Below the pieces are notes generated by a model. That model did not search any database, was not told the DNA's origin, and saw nothing but the letters and a program-made list of their open reading frames with translations. 64,000 nucleotides of DNA from Psophocarpus tetragonolobus (lineage: Eukaryota; Streptophyta; Magnoliopsida; Fabales; Fabaceae): assembly GCA_037954015.1 (NCBI GenBank), contig CM075692.1:56581730-56645729 (forward strand), written 5' to 3'. Positions 24,297 through 36,555 of this stretch are shown piece after piece. The translations under genes and the position numbers were made by a program. Position 1 is the stretch's first letter. Each line of letters starts with the position of its first letter.

Positions 24297-25690
24297 AATT
24301 AATGTTAACAATATAAAACATATAGTTTACAAGAAAATATTTTATACGTTATAGGATGAACTATAATATTGAATATATCTTATAATGATATATGAAAATG
24401 ATTATTATATTTTAATTAAAATATACACTTAAAAGTAATATTTACATATAAGAATTAATATTAAAGAGTAATAAGAAAATGAATAGAAATAATAAAGTGT
24501 AAGTATCTTATACTTACTAGATCTTTTTCCATTCTAAAAATAGAATTAATATTTTCTGTCAACATAGTTTTATATATTAAAAAGAAGAATGTCCTCATCT
24601 CCATTACTAAATGATTAATCTTTTCTACCAAAATATTAATTCAAAAAATTATTTTTAGTTAGAAGAAAAAATTACTTTTTGTTTTTTCTACTAATTTATG
24701 ATAGAAAGAATGTTAAGAATTTTACACTTTAATATTATAAACTAAATATTATATTTCAAGTATCTATTTTTTAAGTTATTTAGGATTTTGGTCTAAAATA
24801 AAAGTTAAAAATATACACTTAAAAGTAATATTTACATATAAGAATTAATAAAGAAGAATTAATATTAAATAGTAATAAGAAAATAAATAGAAATAATAAA
24901 GAGTAAGTATCTTATACTTACTAGATCTTTTTCCATTCTAAAAATAGAATTAATATTTTCTATCAACATAGTTTTATATATTAAAAAGAAGAATGTCTTC
25001 ATCTCCATTACTCGATGATTAATCTTTTCTACCAAAATATTAATTCAAAAAATTATTTTTAGTTAGAAGAAAAAATTACTTTTTGTTTTTTATACTAATT
25101 TATGATAGAAAGAACGTTAAGAATTTTACACTTTAATATTATAAACTAAATATTGTATTTTAAGTATATATTTTTTAAGTTATTTAAGACTTTGGTCGAA
25201 AATAAAAGTTGAAAAAGTCATAAAATCCTATTTTAAAGGTAATAGTATGACTATTCATACAGAAATATGAAAACCAAATTGGAAAAGGCCATGTTTATCA
25301 ATTGTTTATTAAAAAATTGTAATTCATTCTAAAGTGACAGTGACATGAGATGTGTCTTAGAAGATATAATAAACTAAACTAAACATTTTCTATCACATGG
25401 GTGTGACCAATTCATATTACTTTTCTTTAAAAAATCTCATTATTTTCAATATGTAACTTTCATTCTTCTTTATAAATAATTTGATGTTTTTTTTTCCTGA
25501 ATATAACATAATAATGTTAGAAAAAACATTTGTGATGCTAATTTTTTGGTTGTTAAATTCATAATACAACTTTAATAAAATAAATAAATCGGATTATTAG
25601 AAAAAAATATATTTAATTATAGTCTCACACTTATTTCTTATTATTAAAAAATACGTATAAAGTTATGTGTTAAAAGTATTTAAAGGAATT
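24297..25690. repeat. P module, rearranged copy
   Basis: Starts as P (attaatgttaacaatataaa), then jumps at about 24460 to the part equivalent to 13990. It has therefore lost about 0.7 kb of P relative to 13166-14844. It continues to the words tatgtgttaaaagtatttaaag. It contains a 390-bp direct tandem duplication (separate entry). No gene is seen. Confidence 0.8.
24421..25207 (+). repeat. 390-bp direct tandem duplication within P
   Basis: The word atatacacttaaaagtaata starts at 24421 and again at 24811. The following ~390 bp (gtatcttatacttactagat, ttctaccaaaatattaattc, actttaatattataaactaa) is repeated with few differences. The second copy has a short extra aataaagaagaatt. The other P copies have this segment once. 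Confidence 0.9.
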
Positions 25691-25929
25691 TAACTTATCT
25701 TAACATAATTTTAAAAAATAAAGTAATAAAGTAATTTAATTATTTTACAACTATAGTGTAAAAAAAGTCGAGCCACAATTAAATTTCAAAATCCATGCAT
25801 TTTAAAACATCCTTGGTTATTGGTCATTAATGATTTACAACATTTCCCATGGTTATTGTTATCTTTTTCAAAATCTATTGACCTATGTTAGTTTGAGCAT
25901 ACTCAATATAATTTGTTCTTGAGTAATGT
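25691..25929. other. Spacer between P and satellite array 2
   Basis: About 240 bp of AT-rich sequence not matched elsewhere in the window (for example acatccttggttattggtca). It lies where the solo monomer blocks go directly from P to S. No gene or known element is recognised. Confidence 0.6.
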
Positions 25930-28900
25930 GTATGTGGTGGAATATTTGAGCAATGTCAGTTTCAATCAAATAATGTATTACAATAAATATACATTTTATT
26001 AATGTAAATGTTAGATTCTCAAAATATAATTTAAAGTATGTGACTTGTTTGTGGCCACTCAGTCCTTCCTCTTCCCTTCCACTAATTATTTATTTCACTC
26101 ATTATTACCACATGTTTCACGGCAAAAGGTCAACCCAAGTTTTGATTTTTAAATGGACAATAGGAGGAATTTGGGAATTTAACCCTTTGGTTCAGACTGA
26201 AAGAGACATTCAGTCACGTTTCTAGAACATATAAACAAAGAATCCACATGGACAAGAAACAAACCAACACACATAAAACATTATACAATTAGAATCTGCC
26301 TTTTCTATCATTATGTTACTAAATATTAATTATTATTGACTTTAAACATACACCCATACCAACTAAATCATACAATTTATATAATTTTGAAAGTTATTAT
26401 TATCAAATTCAACAAATTTTTTTAACATAAATCATAGATGTGACTAAATGATATAAATTCGTTTTGAGTAATGTTAATTTGACAAATGTTAGTTTGAGTC
26501 AAACAATTTATTATATCAAGTATACATTTGATAATGTAAAGGTTATATTTTCAAAATATAATTTAAAGCATCTAACTGGTTTATTTATGGAAACTCTTTC
26601 CTTCCTCTTCCCTTTCACTAATTATTTACTTGACTCATTAACACACGTTTCAGGGGCGAAACGGCCAACTTAAATTTTGATTTTGAAATGGACCATAGGA
26701 GCAATTTTGGAATTTAACACTTTGGTTAGGATTGAGAGAGGCATTCAACCACCTTTCTAGAACATATAAAGAAAGAATCCACAGTGACAAGAAACAAACC
26801 ATAAAACATAAAACCTTATATAATTAGAATCTGCCTTTTCTATAATTTATGTTACTAAATATTAATTATTATTGACTTTAAAGATACACCCATTCTAATT
26901 AAATCATACAATTTATATAATTTTTAAAGTTATTATTATGAAATTCAACAATGTTTTTAACATAAATCATAGACTAAATGTGATTGAATGATGTAAATCT
27001 ATTTTGATTAATGTTAATTTGAGATATGTTTATTTGAGTCAAATAATGCATTATATCAAGTATACATTTGATTAATGTAAATGTTAGATATTCAAAATAT
27101 AATTTAAAGCATCTAACTAGTTTGCCTGTGGCCACTCTTTCCTTCCTCTTCCCTTTCACTAATTGTTAATTTGACTCATTAACACCCATTTTAGGAGCAA
27201 AAAGGTCAACTCAAGTTTTGATTTTGAAATGGAACATCTGAGGAATTTGGGAATTTAACGCTTTGGTTGGGACTGAGAGAGGCATTCAGCTACCTTTCTT
27301 GAACATATAAAGAAAGAATAAGAATCCACAGTGACAAGAAACAAACCATAAAACAAAAAAAATTATAGAATTAGAATCTGCCTTTTCTATCATTTATGTT
27401 ACTAAATATTAATTATTATTGACATTAAAGATACAACCATACCAACTAAGTCATACAATTCATATAATTTTTAAAATTATTATTATCAAATTCAGCAAAT
27501 TTTTTTAACATAAATCATAGATGTGACTGAATGATGTAAATCTGTTTTGATTAATGTTAATTTGAGAAATTTTAGGTTGAGTCAAATAATTTATTATATC
27601 AAGTATACATTTAATAATGTAAAGGTTATATTTTCAAAATATTATTTAATGCATCTAACTAGTTTGTTTATGGCCACTCTTTCTTCCTCTTCCCTTTCAC
27701 TAATTATTTATTTGACTCGTTAACACGCATTTGAAGGGCAAAAGGGTCAACTCATGTTTTCATTTTGAAATGGAGTGTAGCAGGAATTTGGGAATTTAAG
27801 GCTTTGGTTAGGACTGAGAGAGGCATTGAGCCACCTTTCTAGAACATATAAAGAAGAATCCACAGTCACAAGAAACAAAGCATAAAACATACCTTATACA
27901 ATTAGAATCTGTCTTTTCTATCATTTATGTTATCAAAAATTAATTATTATTAACTTTAAAGATACACCCATACTAACTAAATCATACAATTTATATAATT
28001 TTGAAAGGTATTATTATCAAATTCAACAAATTTTTTTAACATAAATCATACATGTGACTGAATGATGTATATCCCTTTTGATTATCAAATTCTTATTTAA
28101 CATAAATCTTAGTTTGGGTCAAATAATTTATTATATCAAGTATACATTTCATGAATGTAAAGGTTAGATTTTCAAAATATCATTTAAAGCATCTGACTAG
28201 TTTGTTTGTGGCTACTGTCCGTCCTCTTCCCTTTCACAAATTATTTATTTGACTCGTTAACATGCGTTTCAGGGGGCAAACGGGTCAACTCAAGTTTTGA
28301 TTTTGAAATGAAGCATAGAAGGAATTTGGGAACTTAAGGCTTTGGTTGGGACTCAAAGAGGCACTGAGCCACCTTTCCAGAACATATAACCAAAGTATCC
28401 GCAGTGACAAGAAAAAGACCATAAAACATAAAACCTTATATAATTAGAATCTGCCTTTTCTATAATTTATGTTACTAAATATTAATTATTACTGAATTTA
28501 AAGATACACCCAAACCACCTAAATCATATAATTTATATAATTTTTAAAGTTATTGTTATCAAATTCAACAATTTTTTTTACATAAATCATAGATGTGACT
28601 GAAATGATGTAAATCCGTTTTGATTAATGTTAATTTGAGTAATGTTAGTTTGAGTCAAATAACTAATTATATCAAGTATACATTTGATTAATGTAAAAGT
28701 TAGATTTTCAAAATATAATTTAAAGCATCTGACTAGTTTGTTTGTGGCCATTCTTTCCTTCCTCTTCAGCTTCACTAATTATTTGTTTGACTGATTAACA
28801 CACGTTTTAGTGGCGAAAACGTCCAACCAAGTCTTGATTTTGAAATGGAGAATAGGATAAATTTGGGAATTTAAGGCTTTGGTTAGGACTGAGAGAGGCA

Positions 28901-31900
28901 TTGAGCCACCTTTCTAGAACATATAAAGAAGAATCCACAGTCACAAGAAACAAAGCATAAAACATAAAACCTTATATAATTAGAATCTGTCTTTTCTATC
29001 ATTTATGTTACCAAAAATTAATTATTTTTGACTTTAAAGATACACCCATACCAACTAAATCATACAATTTATATAATTTTGAAAGTTATTATTATCAAAT
29101 TCAACAATTTTTTTTTAAAATAAATCATACATGTGACTCAATGATGTAAATCCCTTTTGATTAATGTTAATTGGAGTAATGTTAGTTTGGGTCAAATAAT
29201 TTATTATATCAACTATACATTTCATTAATGTAAATGTTAGATTTTCAAAATATAATTTAAAGTATCTGACTAGTTTGTTTGTGGCCACTCTGTCCTTCCT
29301 CTTCCCTTTCACTAATTATTTATTTGACTCATTAACACACGTTTTAGGGGGCAAACGCGTCAACTCAAGTTTTTATTTTGAAATGGAGCATAGCAAGAAT
29401 ATGGGAATTTAAGGATTTCGTTGGGACTGAAAGAGGCATTGAGCCACCTTTCTAGAACATATAAAAAAGAATCCACAGTTACAAGAAACAAAGCATAAAC
29501 CTTATATAATTAGAATCTTCCTTTTCTATCATTTATGTTACCAAAAATTAATTATTTTTGACTTTAAAGATACACCCATACCAACTAAATCATACAATTT
29601 ATATAATTTTGAAAGTTATTATTATCAAATTCAACAATTGTTTTTAACATAAATCATACATGTGACTCAATGATGTAAATCCATTTTGATTAATGTTAAC
29701 TGGAGTAATGTTAGTTTGGGTCAAATAATTTATTATATCAACTATACATTTCATTAATGTAAAGGTTATATTTTCAAAATATAATTTAAAGCATCTGACT
29801 AGTTTGGTTGTGGCCACTCTGTCTTCCTCTTTGCTTTCACTAATTATTGATGTGACTCATTAACACACATTTCAGGGGCGAAAGTGTCAACTTAAGTTTT
29901 GATTTTGAAATGGAGCATAGAAGGAATTTGGGAATTTAAGGCTTTGGTTGGAACTAAGAGAGGCATTGAGCCACCTTTCTAAAACATATAAAGAAGAATC
30001 CACAGTGACAAGAAACAAAGCATAAACCTTATATAATTAGAATCTTCCTTTTCTATCATTTATGTTACCAAAAATTAATTATTTTTGACTTTAAAGATAC
30101 ACCCATACCAACTAAATCATACAATTTATATAATTTTGAAAGTTATTATTATCAAATTCAACAATTTTTTTTTAACATAAATCATACATGTGACTCAATG
30201 ATGTAAATCCATTTTGATTAATGTTAATTGGAGTAATGTTAGTTTGGGTCAAATAATTTATTATATCAACTATACATTTCATTAATGTAAAGGTTAGATT
30301 TTCAAAATATAATTTAAAGAATCTGACTAGTTTGTTTGTGGCCACTCTGTCCTTCCTCTTCCCTTTCACTAATTATTTATTTGACTCATTAACACACGTT
30401 TTAGGGGGCAAACGGGTCAACTCAAGTTTTGATTTTGAAATGGAGCATAGCAAGAATATGGGAATTTAAGACTTTCGTTGGGACTCAAAGAGGCATTGAG
30501 CCACCTTTCTAGAACATATAACGAAGAATCCACAGTTACAAGAAACAAAGCATAAAACATAAAACCATATATAATTAGAATCTGTCTTTCTATCATTTAT
30601 GTTACCAAAAATTAATTATTATTGACTTCAAAGATACACCCATACCAACTAAATCATACAATTTATATAATTTTGAAAGTTATTATTATAAAATTCAACA
30701 CATTTTTTTAACATAAATCATACATGTGACTGAATGATGTAAATTCCTTTTGATTAATGTTCATTGGAGTAATGTTAGGTTGGGTTAAATAATTTATTAT
30801 ATAAACTATATGTTTCATTAATGTAAAGGTTAGATTTTCAAAATAAATTTAAAGCATCTGACTAGTTTGTTTGTGGCCACTTTGTCCTTCCTCTTCCCTT
30901 TCACTAATTATTTATTTGACTCGTTAAGATGCATTTCAGCGAGAAAACGGGTGAACTCAAGTTTTGATTTTGAAATGGAACATAGCAGGAATTTGGAATT
31001 TGGGAATTTAAGGGTTTGGTTGGGATTGAGAGAGGCATTGAGCTACCTTTCTAGAACATATAAAGAAAGTATCTATAATGACAAGAAAAAAACCATAAAA
31101 CATAAAACCTTGTATAATTAGAATCTGCCTTTTCTATAATTTATGTTACTAAATATTAATTATTATTGATTTTAAAGATACACCCAAACCACCGAAATCA
31201 TATAATTTATATAATTTTTAAAGTTATTGTTATCAAATTCAACAAATTTTTTTAACATAAATCATAGATGTGATTGAATGATGTAAATCCGTTTTGATTA
31301 ATGTTAATTTGAGCAATGTGAGTTTGAGTCAAATAACTTATTATATCAAGTATACATTTGATTAATGTAAAGGTTAGATTTTCAAAATATAATTTAAAGC
31401 ATCTGACTCATTTTTTTATGGCAACTATTTCCTTCCTCTTCGACTTCACTAATTATTTGTTTGACTGATTAACACACGTTTCAGGGGCAAAAACGTCCAA
31501 CCAAGTCTTGATTATAAAATGGAGAATAGGAGGAATTTGGGAATTTAAGGCTTTGGTTGGGACTAAGAGAGGCATTCAACCACCTTTCTAAAACATATAA
31601 AGAAAGAATCCACAGTGAGAAGAAACAAACCATACAACATAAAACCTTATATAATAAGAATCTGCCTTTTCAATCCTTTATGTTACTAAATATTAATTAT
31701 TATTTACTTTAAAGATACAACCATACCAACTAAATCATAAAATTTATATAATTTTTAAAGTTATTATTATCAAATTCAACCAATTTTTTTAACATAAATC
31801 ATAGAATACATTTGATTGAATGATGTAAATCCGTTTTGATTAATGTTAATTTCAGCTATGTTTGTTTGAGTCAAAAATTTTATTATATCAAGTATACATT

Positions 31901-33780
31901 CGATCAATGTAAAGGTTAGATTTTCAAAATATAATTTAAAGCATCTGACTAGTTTGTTTGTGGCCACTCTTTCCTTCCTCTTTCCTTTCACTAATTATTT
32001 ATTTGACTCATTAACACACGTTTGAGGGCCAAAAGGGTCAACTCAAGTTTGAATTTTGAAATGGAGCATTGCAGGAATTTGGCAATTTAATGCTTTGGTT
32101 GGGACTGAGAGAGGAATGCAACCACCTTTTTGGAATAAATAAAGACAGAATCCACAGTGACAAGAAACAAACCGTAAACCGTAAAAGTTTGGATAATTAG
32201 AATCTTCCTTTTCTATCATTTATGCTACTAAATAATTATTGTTATTGACTTCAAAGATACAACCATACCAAGTAAATCATAAAATTTATATAATCTTTAA
32301 AGTTATTATTATCAAATTCAACAAATTCTTTTAACATAAATCATAGATGTGATTGAATGATGTAAGTCCGTTTTGATTAATGTGAATTTGAGCAATGTTT
32401 GTTCGAGTCAAATAATTTATTATATCAAGTATACATTTGACTAATGTAAAGGTTAGATATTCAAAATATAATTTAAATAATCTGACCAGTTTGTTTGTGG
32501 CCACTTTTTGCTTCCTTTCCCTTTCACTAATTATTTATTTAACTCATTAACACATGTTTCAGGGGCAAAAGAGTCAACTTAACTTTTGATTTTGAAATGA
32601 AGCATAGCAGGAACTTGGGAATTTAAAGCTTTGGTTAGGATCGAGAGAGACATTCAACCACCTTTGTAGAACATATAAATAAATAATCCACAGTGACAAG
32701 AAACAAACCATAAGACATAAAGGTTATATAATTAGAATCTGCCTTTTCTATCATTTATGTTACTAAATATTAATTATTATTGACTTTAAAGATACACATA
32801 TACCAACTAAATGATGCAATTTATATAATTTTTAAGGTTATTATTATCAAATTTAACAAATATTTTTAACATAAATAATAGATGTTACTAAATGATGTAA
32901 ATCCGTTTTGATTAATGTTAATTTGCGCCATGTTAGTTTAAGTCAAATAATTTATTGTATCAAGAATACATTTGATTCATGTAAAAGTTAGATTTTAAAA
33001 ATATAATTTAAAGCATGTGACTAGTTTCTTTGTACCCACTATTTCCTTCCTCTTGCCTTTCACTAATTATTTATTTGACTCATTAACATGTGTTTCAGGG
33101 GGTAAAGAGTCAACCCAAGTTTTGATTTTGAAATGGAGCATAGGAGGAATTGGGGAATTTAACGATTTTGTTAGGACTGAGAAAGGCATTTAGCCACCTT
33201 TCTAGAACATATAAAGAAAGAATCCACACTGACAAGAAACAAACCATAAAACATAAAACCTTATATAATTAGAATCTGCCTTTTCTATCATTTATGTTAC
33301 TAAATATTAATTATTATTGACTTTAAAGATACAATCATACCAACTAAATCTGACAATTTATATAATTTTTTAAGTTATTATTATCAAATTCAACAAATTT
33401 TTTTAACTTACATCGTAGATGTGACTGAATGATGTAAATCTATTTTGATTATTGTTAATTTGAGCCATGTTAGTTTGAGTAAAATAATTTATTATATCAA
33501 GTATACATTTGATTAATGTAAAGGTTATATTTTCAAAATATAATTTAAAGAATCTCACTAGTATGTTTGTGTGGCCACTCTTTCCTTCCTCTTGCCTTTC
33601 ACTAATTATTTATTTTACTCGTTAACACATGTTTCGAGGCCAAAAGGGTCGATTCAAGTTTTGATTGTCAAATGGACCATAGGAGGAATTTGGGGATTTA
33701 ACTCTTTAAAGATAAAATTTGGGAATTTTGAAATAGACCATAATAAATAATTTATTATATCAAGTATACATTTGATTAAT
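25930..33780 (+). repeat. Satellite array 2, ~537-bp monomer, about 15 copies
   Basis: Same satellite and same orientation as array 1. The landmark tagtttgttt or its variants recur at about 26041, 26577, 27117, 27659, 28197, 28735, 29271, 29803, 30327, 30866, 31406, 31948, 32487, 33020 and 33557, with very regular steps of 524-542 bp. The first monomer (25930-26040) is the most diverged at its left edge, as expected for an array border. Variant A monomers with the internal duplication are absent. The middle of the array holds a locally homogenised subfamily. Sixty- to eighty-codon frames recur as in array 1 and are not called as genes. Confidence 0.95.
28900..31010 (+). repeat. Dimeric higher-order repeat, ~1,057 bp, two copies in array 2
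   Basis: Monomers at about 28900-29950 and 29950-31010 form two near-identical dimers. Marker variants gagcatagcaagaatatggg and tttagggggcaaacg occur at 29341-29405 and again at 30398-30465, 1,057 bp apart, while the monomer between them lacks both. The minus-strand 65-codon frames at 29115-29312 and 30172-30369 differ at only a few residues. Subfamily words such as gaggcattgagccacctttc and ttatgttaccaaaaattaat are confined to about 27800-31050. Confidence 0.8.
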
Positions 33781-34310
33781 ATAATGGTTAGATCATGGGA
33801 AGAAGGAGGGTCCATTTCCATGGATATAAGGAATTGAGGGATTCAGAATGGGGAGAGGCATTCAGCGCCACATTTCACTAAGGAAGAAAGAAAGAGAAGA
33901 AACAAAGCATAAACCATAGAACCTTCTACAATTAGAATCTAGCTTTTCTAGACCCAATCGAATGGATAAATTCATATAACTTGTTTGATATTTTTGGAAG
34001 CCTACTTCTTTATTTTCATTTGTTATTTTCATTTATGTTACTAAATATTAATTATTGTTGACTTTAAAGATACAACCATACGAACTAAATCATACAATTT
34101 ATATAATTTCTAAAGTTATTATTATCAGATTTAACAAATTTTTTGACATAAATAATACATGTCATTGAATGATGTAAATCAGTTTTGATTAGTGTTAGTT
34201 TGAGCAATGTTAATTTAAGTCAAATAATTTATCATAATACGTATACATTTTATTAATGTAAAGGTTAGATTCTCAAAAATATAATTTAAAGCATGTGCCC
34301 AATGCTCACT
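33781..34310 (+). repeat. Aberrant terminal satellite monomer at right edge of array 2
   Basis: Carries the solo-type marker gaaggagggtccatttccat and then an insert not in other monomers (tagacccaatcgaatggata to tggaagcctacttctttatt). It returns to the standard monomer at atgttactaaatattaatt. It abuts R just as the solo monomers do, so it is the counterpart of the solo monomer in this block. The preceding 60 bp (33700-33780) is a jumble of monomer pieces. Confidence 0.8.
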
Positions 34311-35202
34311 CTTTTCTTCCTTTTTCCTATCACTTTCATAGTTTTTATTTTGAATTAAAGGAGAATTGGTACTAGAGACTTACACTTCACCATTTATCTT
34401 CTTAAAATTTAACATGGCATTTGGATGAGGTATTTTAAGATTTCAAAAAATTTGTAATCCTATTCATTTGAATTGTTTTCATTTGAATTTCCTTCGTTTT
34501 GTAAATGTTATGTTTGAGTAAATCAATTGAATTTTCTTAGTTTTCAAATTTCTTGTTTAGACAAAGCAATTAAATTTTTATATTAATAAAATTAATTCAA
34601 TTTTGTTAATTTCATTTTTAGTTTGGATATGAAAAATCATTTTCTTAGATTTGAAATTTTGTGAAATTTTTATAGCTTACATAAAACATATATAAATAAA
34701 TTATGATATAGGAGAGAATGAAAAATAAAATATGTAAAGAAAATGAATTTATTTAATTAATGAAAAAATGAATTAAAAAAAATCAACTAATAACTAAAAA
34801 TAAGAAAACTTAAAATAAACTAAACTAAAATAACTTCTCACACAATACTAGTAATTACCTTGTTTTGTAACAATCATAGCAAAATAGCATAGAATCTTTC
34901 GCAGTTTTTACCATAGTAACAGGAAATCTATCATGAAATAATGAAAATAATAAAGCATAGTATTTGATATTATTTCTATTCCTTTTCCCATCTTTAGCAC
35001 AAGTATAACATCTACTACCAATCATTTGAATTAAGAAAGAATGATGAAAAATTTTGGAGGAAAATTACTCAACATTCTGATTTTATTTACATGTTTTAAC
35101 AAGCTAAACCCATCTCCACAAATCCCTTTACAGCTTGAAAATGAGGTGCTCCAATTCAACTACCAGTAAACAAGAATTCAATTAATTAGATTATTGAGAA
35201 AT
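34311..35202. repeat. R module, copy 2 (shortened)
   Basis: Follows the terminal monomer. It shares ggagaattggtactagagac, cttacacttcaccatttatc, ctatcatgaaataatgaaaa and acaagaattcaattaattag with the other R copies. It lacks about 100 bp around the ccatttcggttac word. The LINE that follows R in the other two blocks is absent, so this block may preserve the arrangement before the LINE arrived, or lost it. Confidence 0.8.
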
Positions 35203-35912
35203 GAAAATGAACAAAACAAGAATAAGCTCTTGATTAAATTGGTTAATATAATCAAGTCATCAATAGATTCTGCCTATGTAGCAGCAAAGAAAATGTTTGA
35301 TCTAGTAATATCAAGAATCAATTTTGAGATTTAAGAGATGTTGAAACTAAAAATGTTGAAGTGACTTGCTTCATTCAGCTTCGTTTCATACATCAGTATG
35401 TATAATTGATAAAAGAGAGTCCAAGAAGAATTAGGAGGTGTCGGCTACACACCCCCGTGAACCTATGACTATAGCAAAGAAACCATAAATAACAAATGCA
35501 GTACAATCATAAATAACTGTTGAAGAGGATTATAAAATTTTTACTTTGGCCTTCATTAAAAAAGAAAATGAACAAAACAAGAATAAACTCTTTATTACAA
35601 TGGTTAATATAATCAAGTCATCAATAGATTCTTCCATGTAGCAGTAAACAAAATGTTTGATCTAGTAATATTAAGAATCAATTGTGAGAGTTAAGAGCAG
35701 TTGAAACTGAAAATGCTGAAGTGACTTGCTTCATTCAGCTTCGTTTCATAAATCAATATGTATAACTGATAAATGAGACTCCAAGAAGAATTAGGAGGTG
35801 CAGGCTACGCACCCCCTGAACCTATGACTATAGCAGAGAAACCATAAACAACAAATGAAGTACAATCATAAACAAACAACTATTGAAGAGGATTATGAAA
35901 CTTTTACTTTTA
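35203..35912 (+). repeat. 361-bp direct tandem duplication upstream of SERINC pseudogene
   Basis: The words gaaaatgaacaaaacaagaa, gtcatcaatagattct, cttgcttcattcagcttcg, ggctac(ac/gc)acccc and gaacctatgactatagca occur in the same order in 35203-35563 and 35564-35912. Single-base differences are scattered. On the minus strand each copy contains an aataaaga-type word, so it could be old transcribed 3' sequence, but no frame supports this. Confidence 0.9.
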
Positions 35913-36555
35913 ACACCATTCCCAAGTAGCTATTTTCTTGCTTGTACCTTTTCCATTCTCGTAAACCAACTAGGAGGACATGCATAGTAACTGGAAGAAA
36001 GCTGGAAAGATACAAAGAAAATAGTTTAAAATTGTGTCTCTACTCAAGTGCCATTGATCTCATTTTAATAGCAAGAGAGACTGTAACAACAAAAATTATG
36101 GTTTGGAAAAGAAATAGAAAAAAATTTAGATATACATAAATAACAAGGAAATGAAAATTTCAAATAGAGGCTAAAGAGAACATTCAATTCAGGTTTTTAT
36201 AGATGACATCTTTTTATGAACCCCATGGTTCTTTCGATATCTTTATATTTATTTATTTTATCTATTAGAAAAATAGCAACACTTTACATAGACAATATTG
36301 TTTTTTATTAGAAACAACATTGAAGAGCTCTGCTAAGTCCTCATCACTCCCAAGGGTATTATTCAAAATCTTTATTGTTCTCAATCTTGAAGTAAATATA
36401 CTCTAACCTATAACTTATTCAACAAGAAAAATTTCCAGTTAGTTACCATGAATCAACTATATATTTACAAATTTCCAGTTCTCTATATAATTATTATAAT
36501 TACTGATTAATAAAGAACTATCTTCCTTAACAATGAAATCATATATTTTTCTTAG
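35913..36555. other. Upstream sequence or intron of SERINC pseudogene, no exon recognised
   Basis: This stretch should hold the first exon or exons of the SERINC gene if they existed here, but I found no residues matching the family's N-terminal membrane segments on either strand. The 65-codon frame at 35942-36139 has no recognisable motif. Confidence 0.5.

Noticed and set aside
276..33780. Centromeric satellite
   Set aside because: Only two modest arrays are present, with nothing in the sequence to show centromere function. Monomer length alone cannot decide between centromeric, subtelomeric or interstitial.
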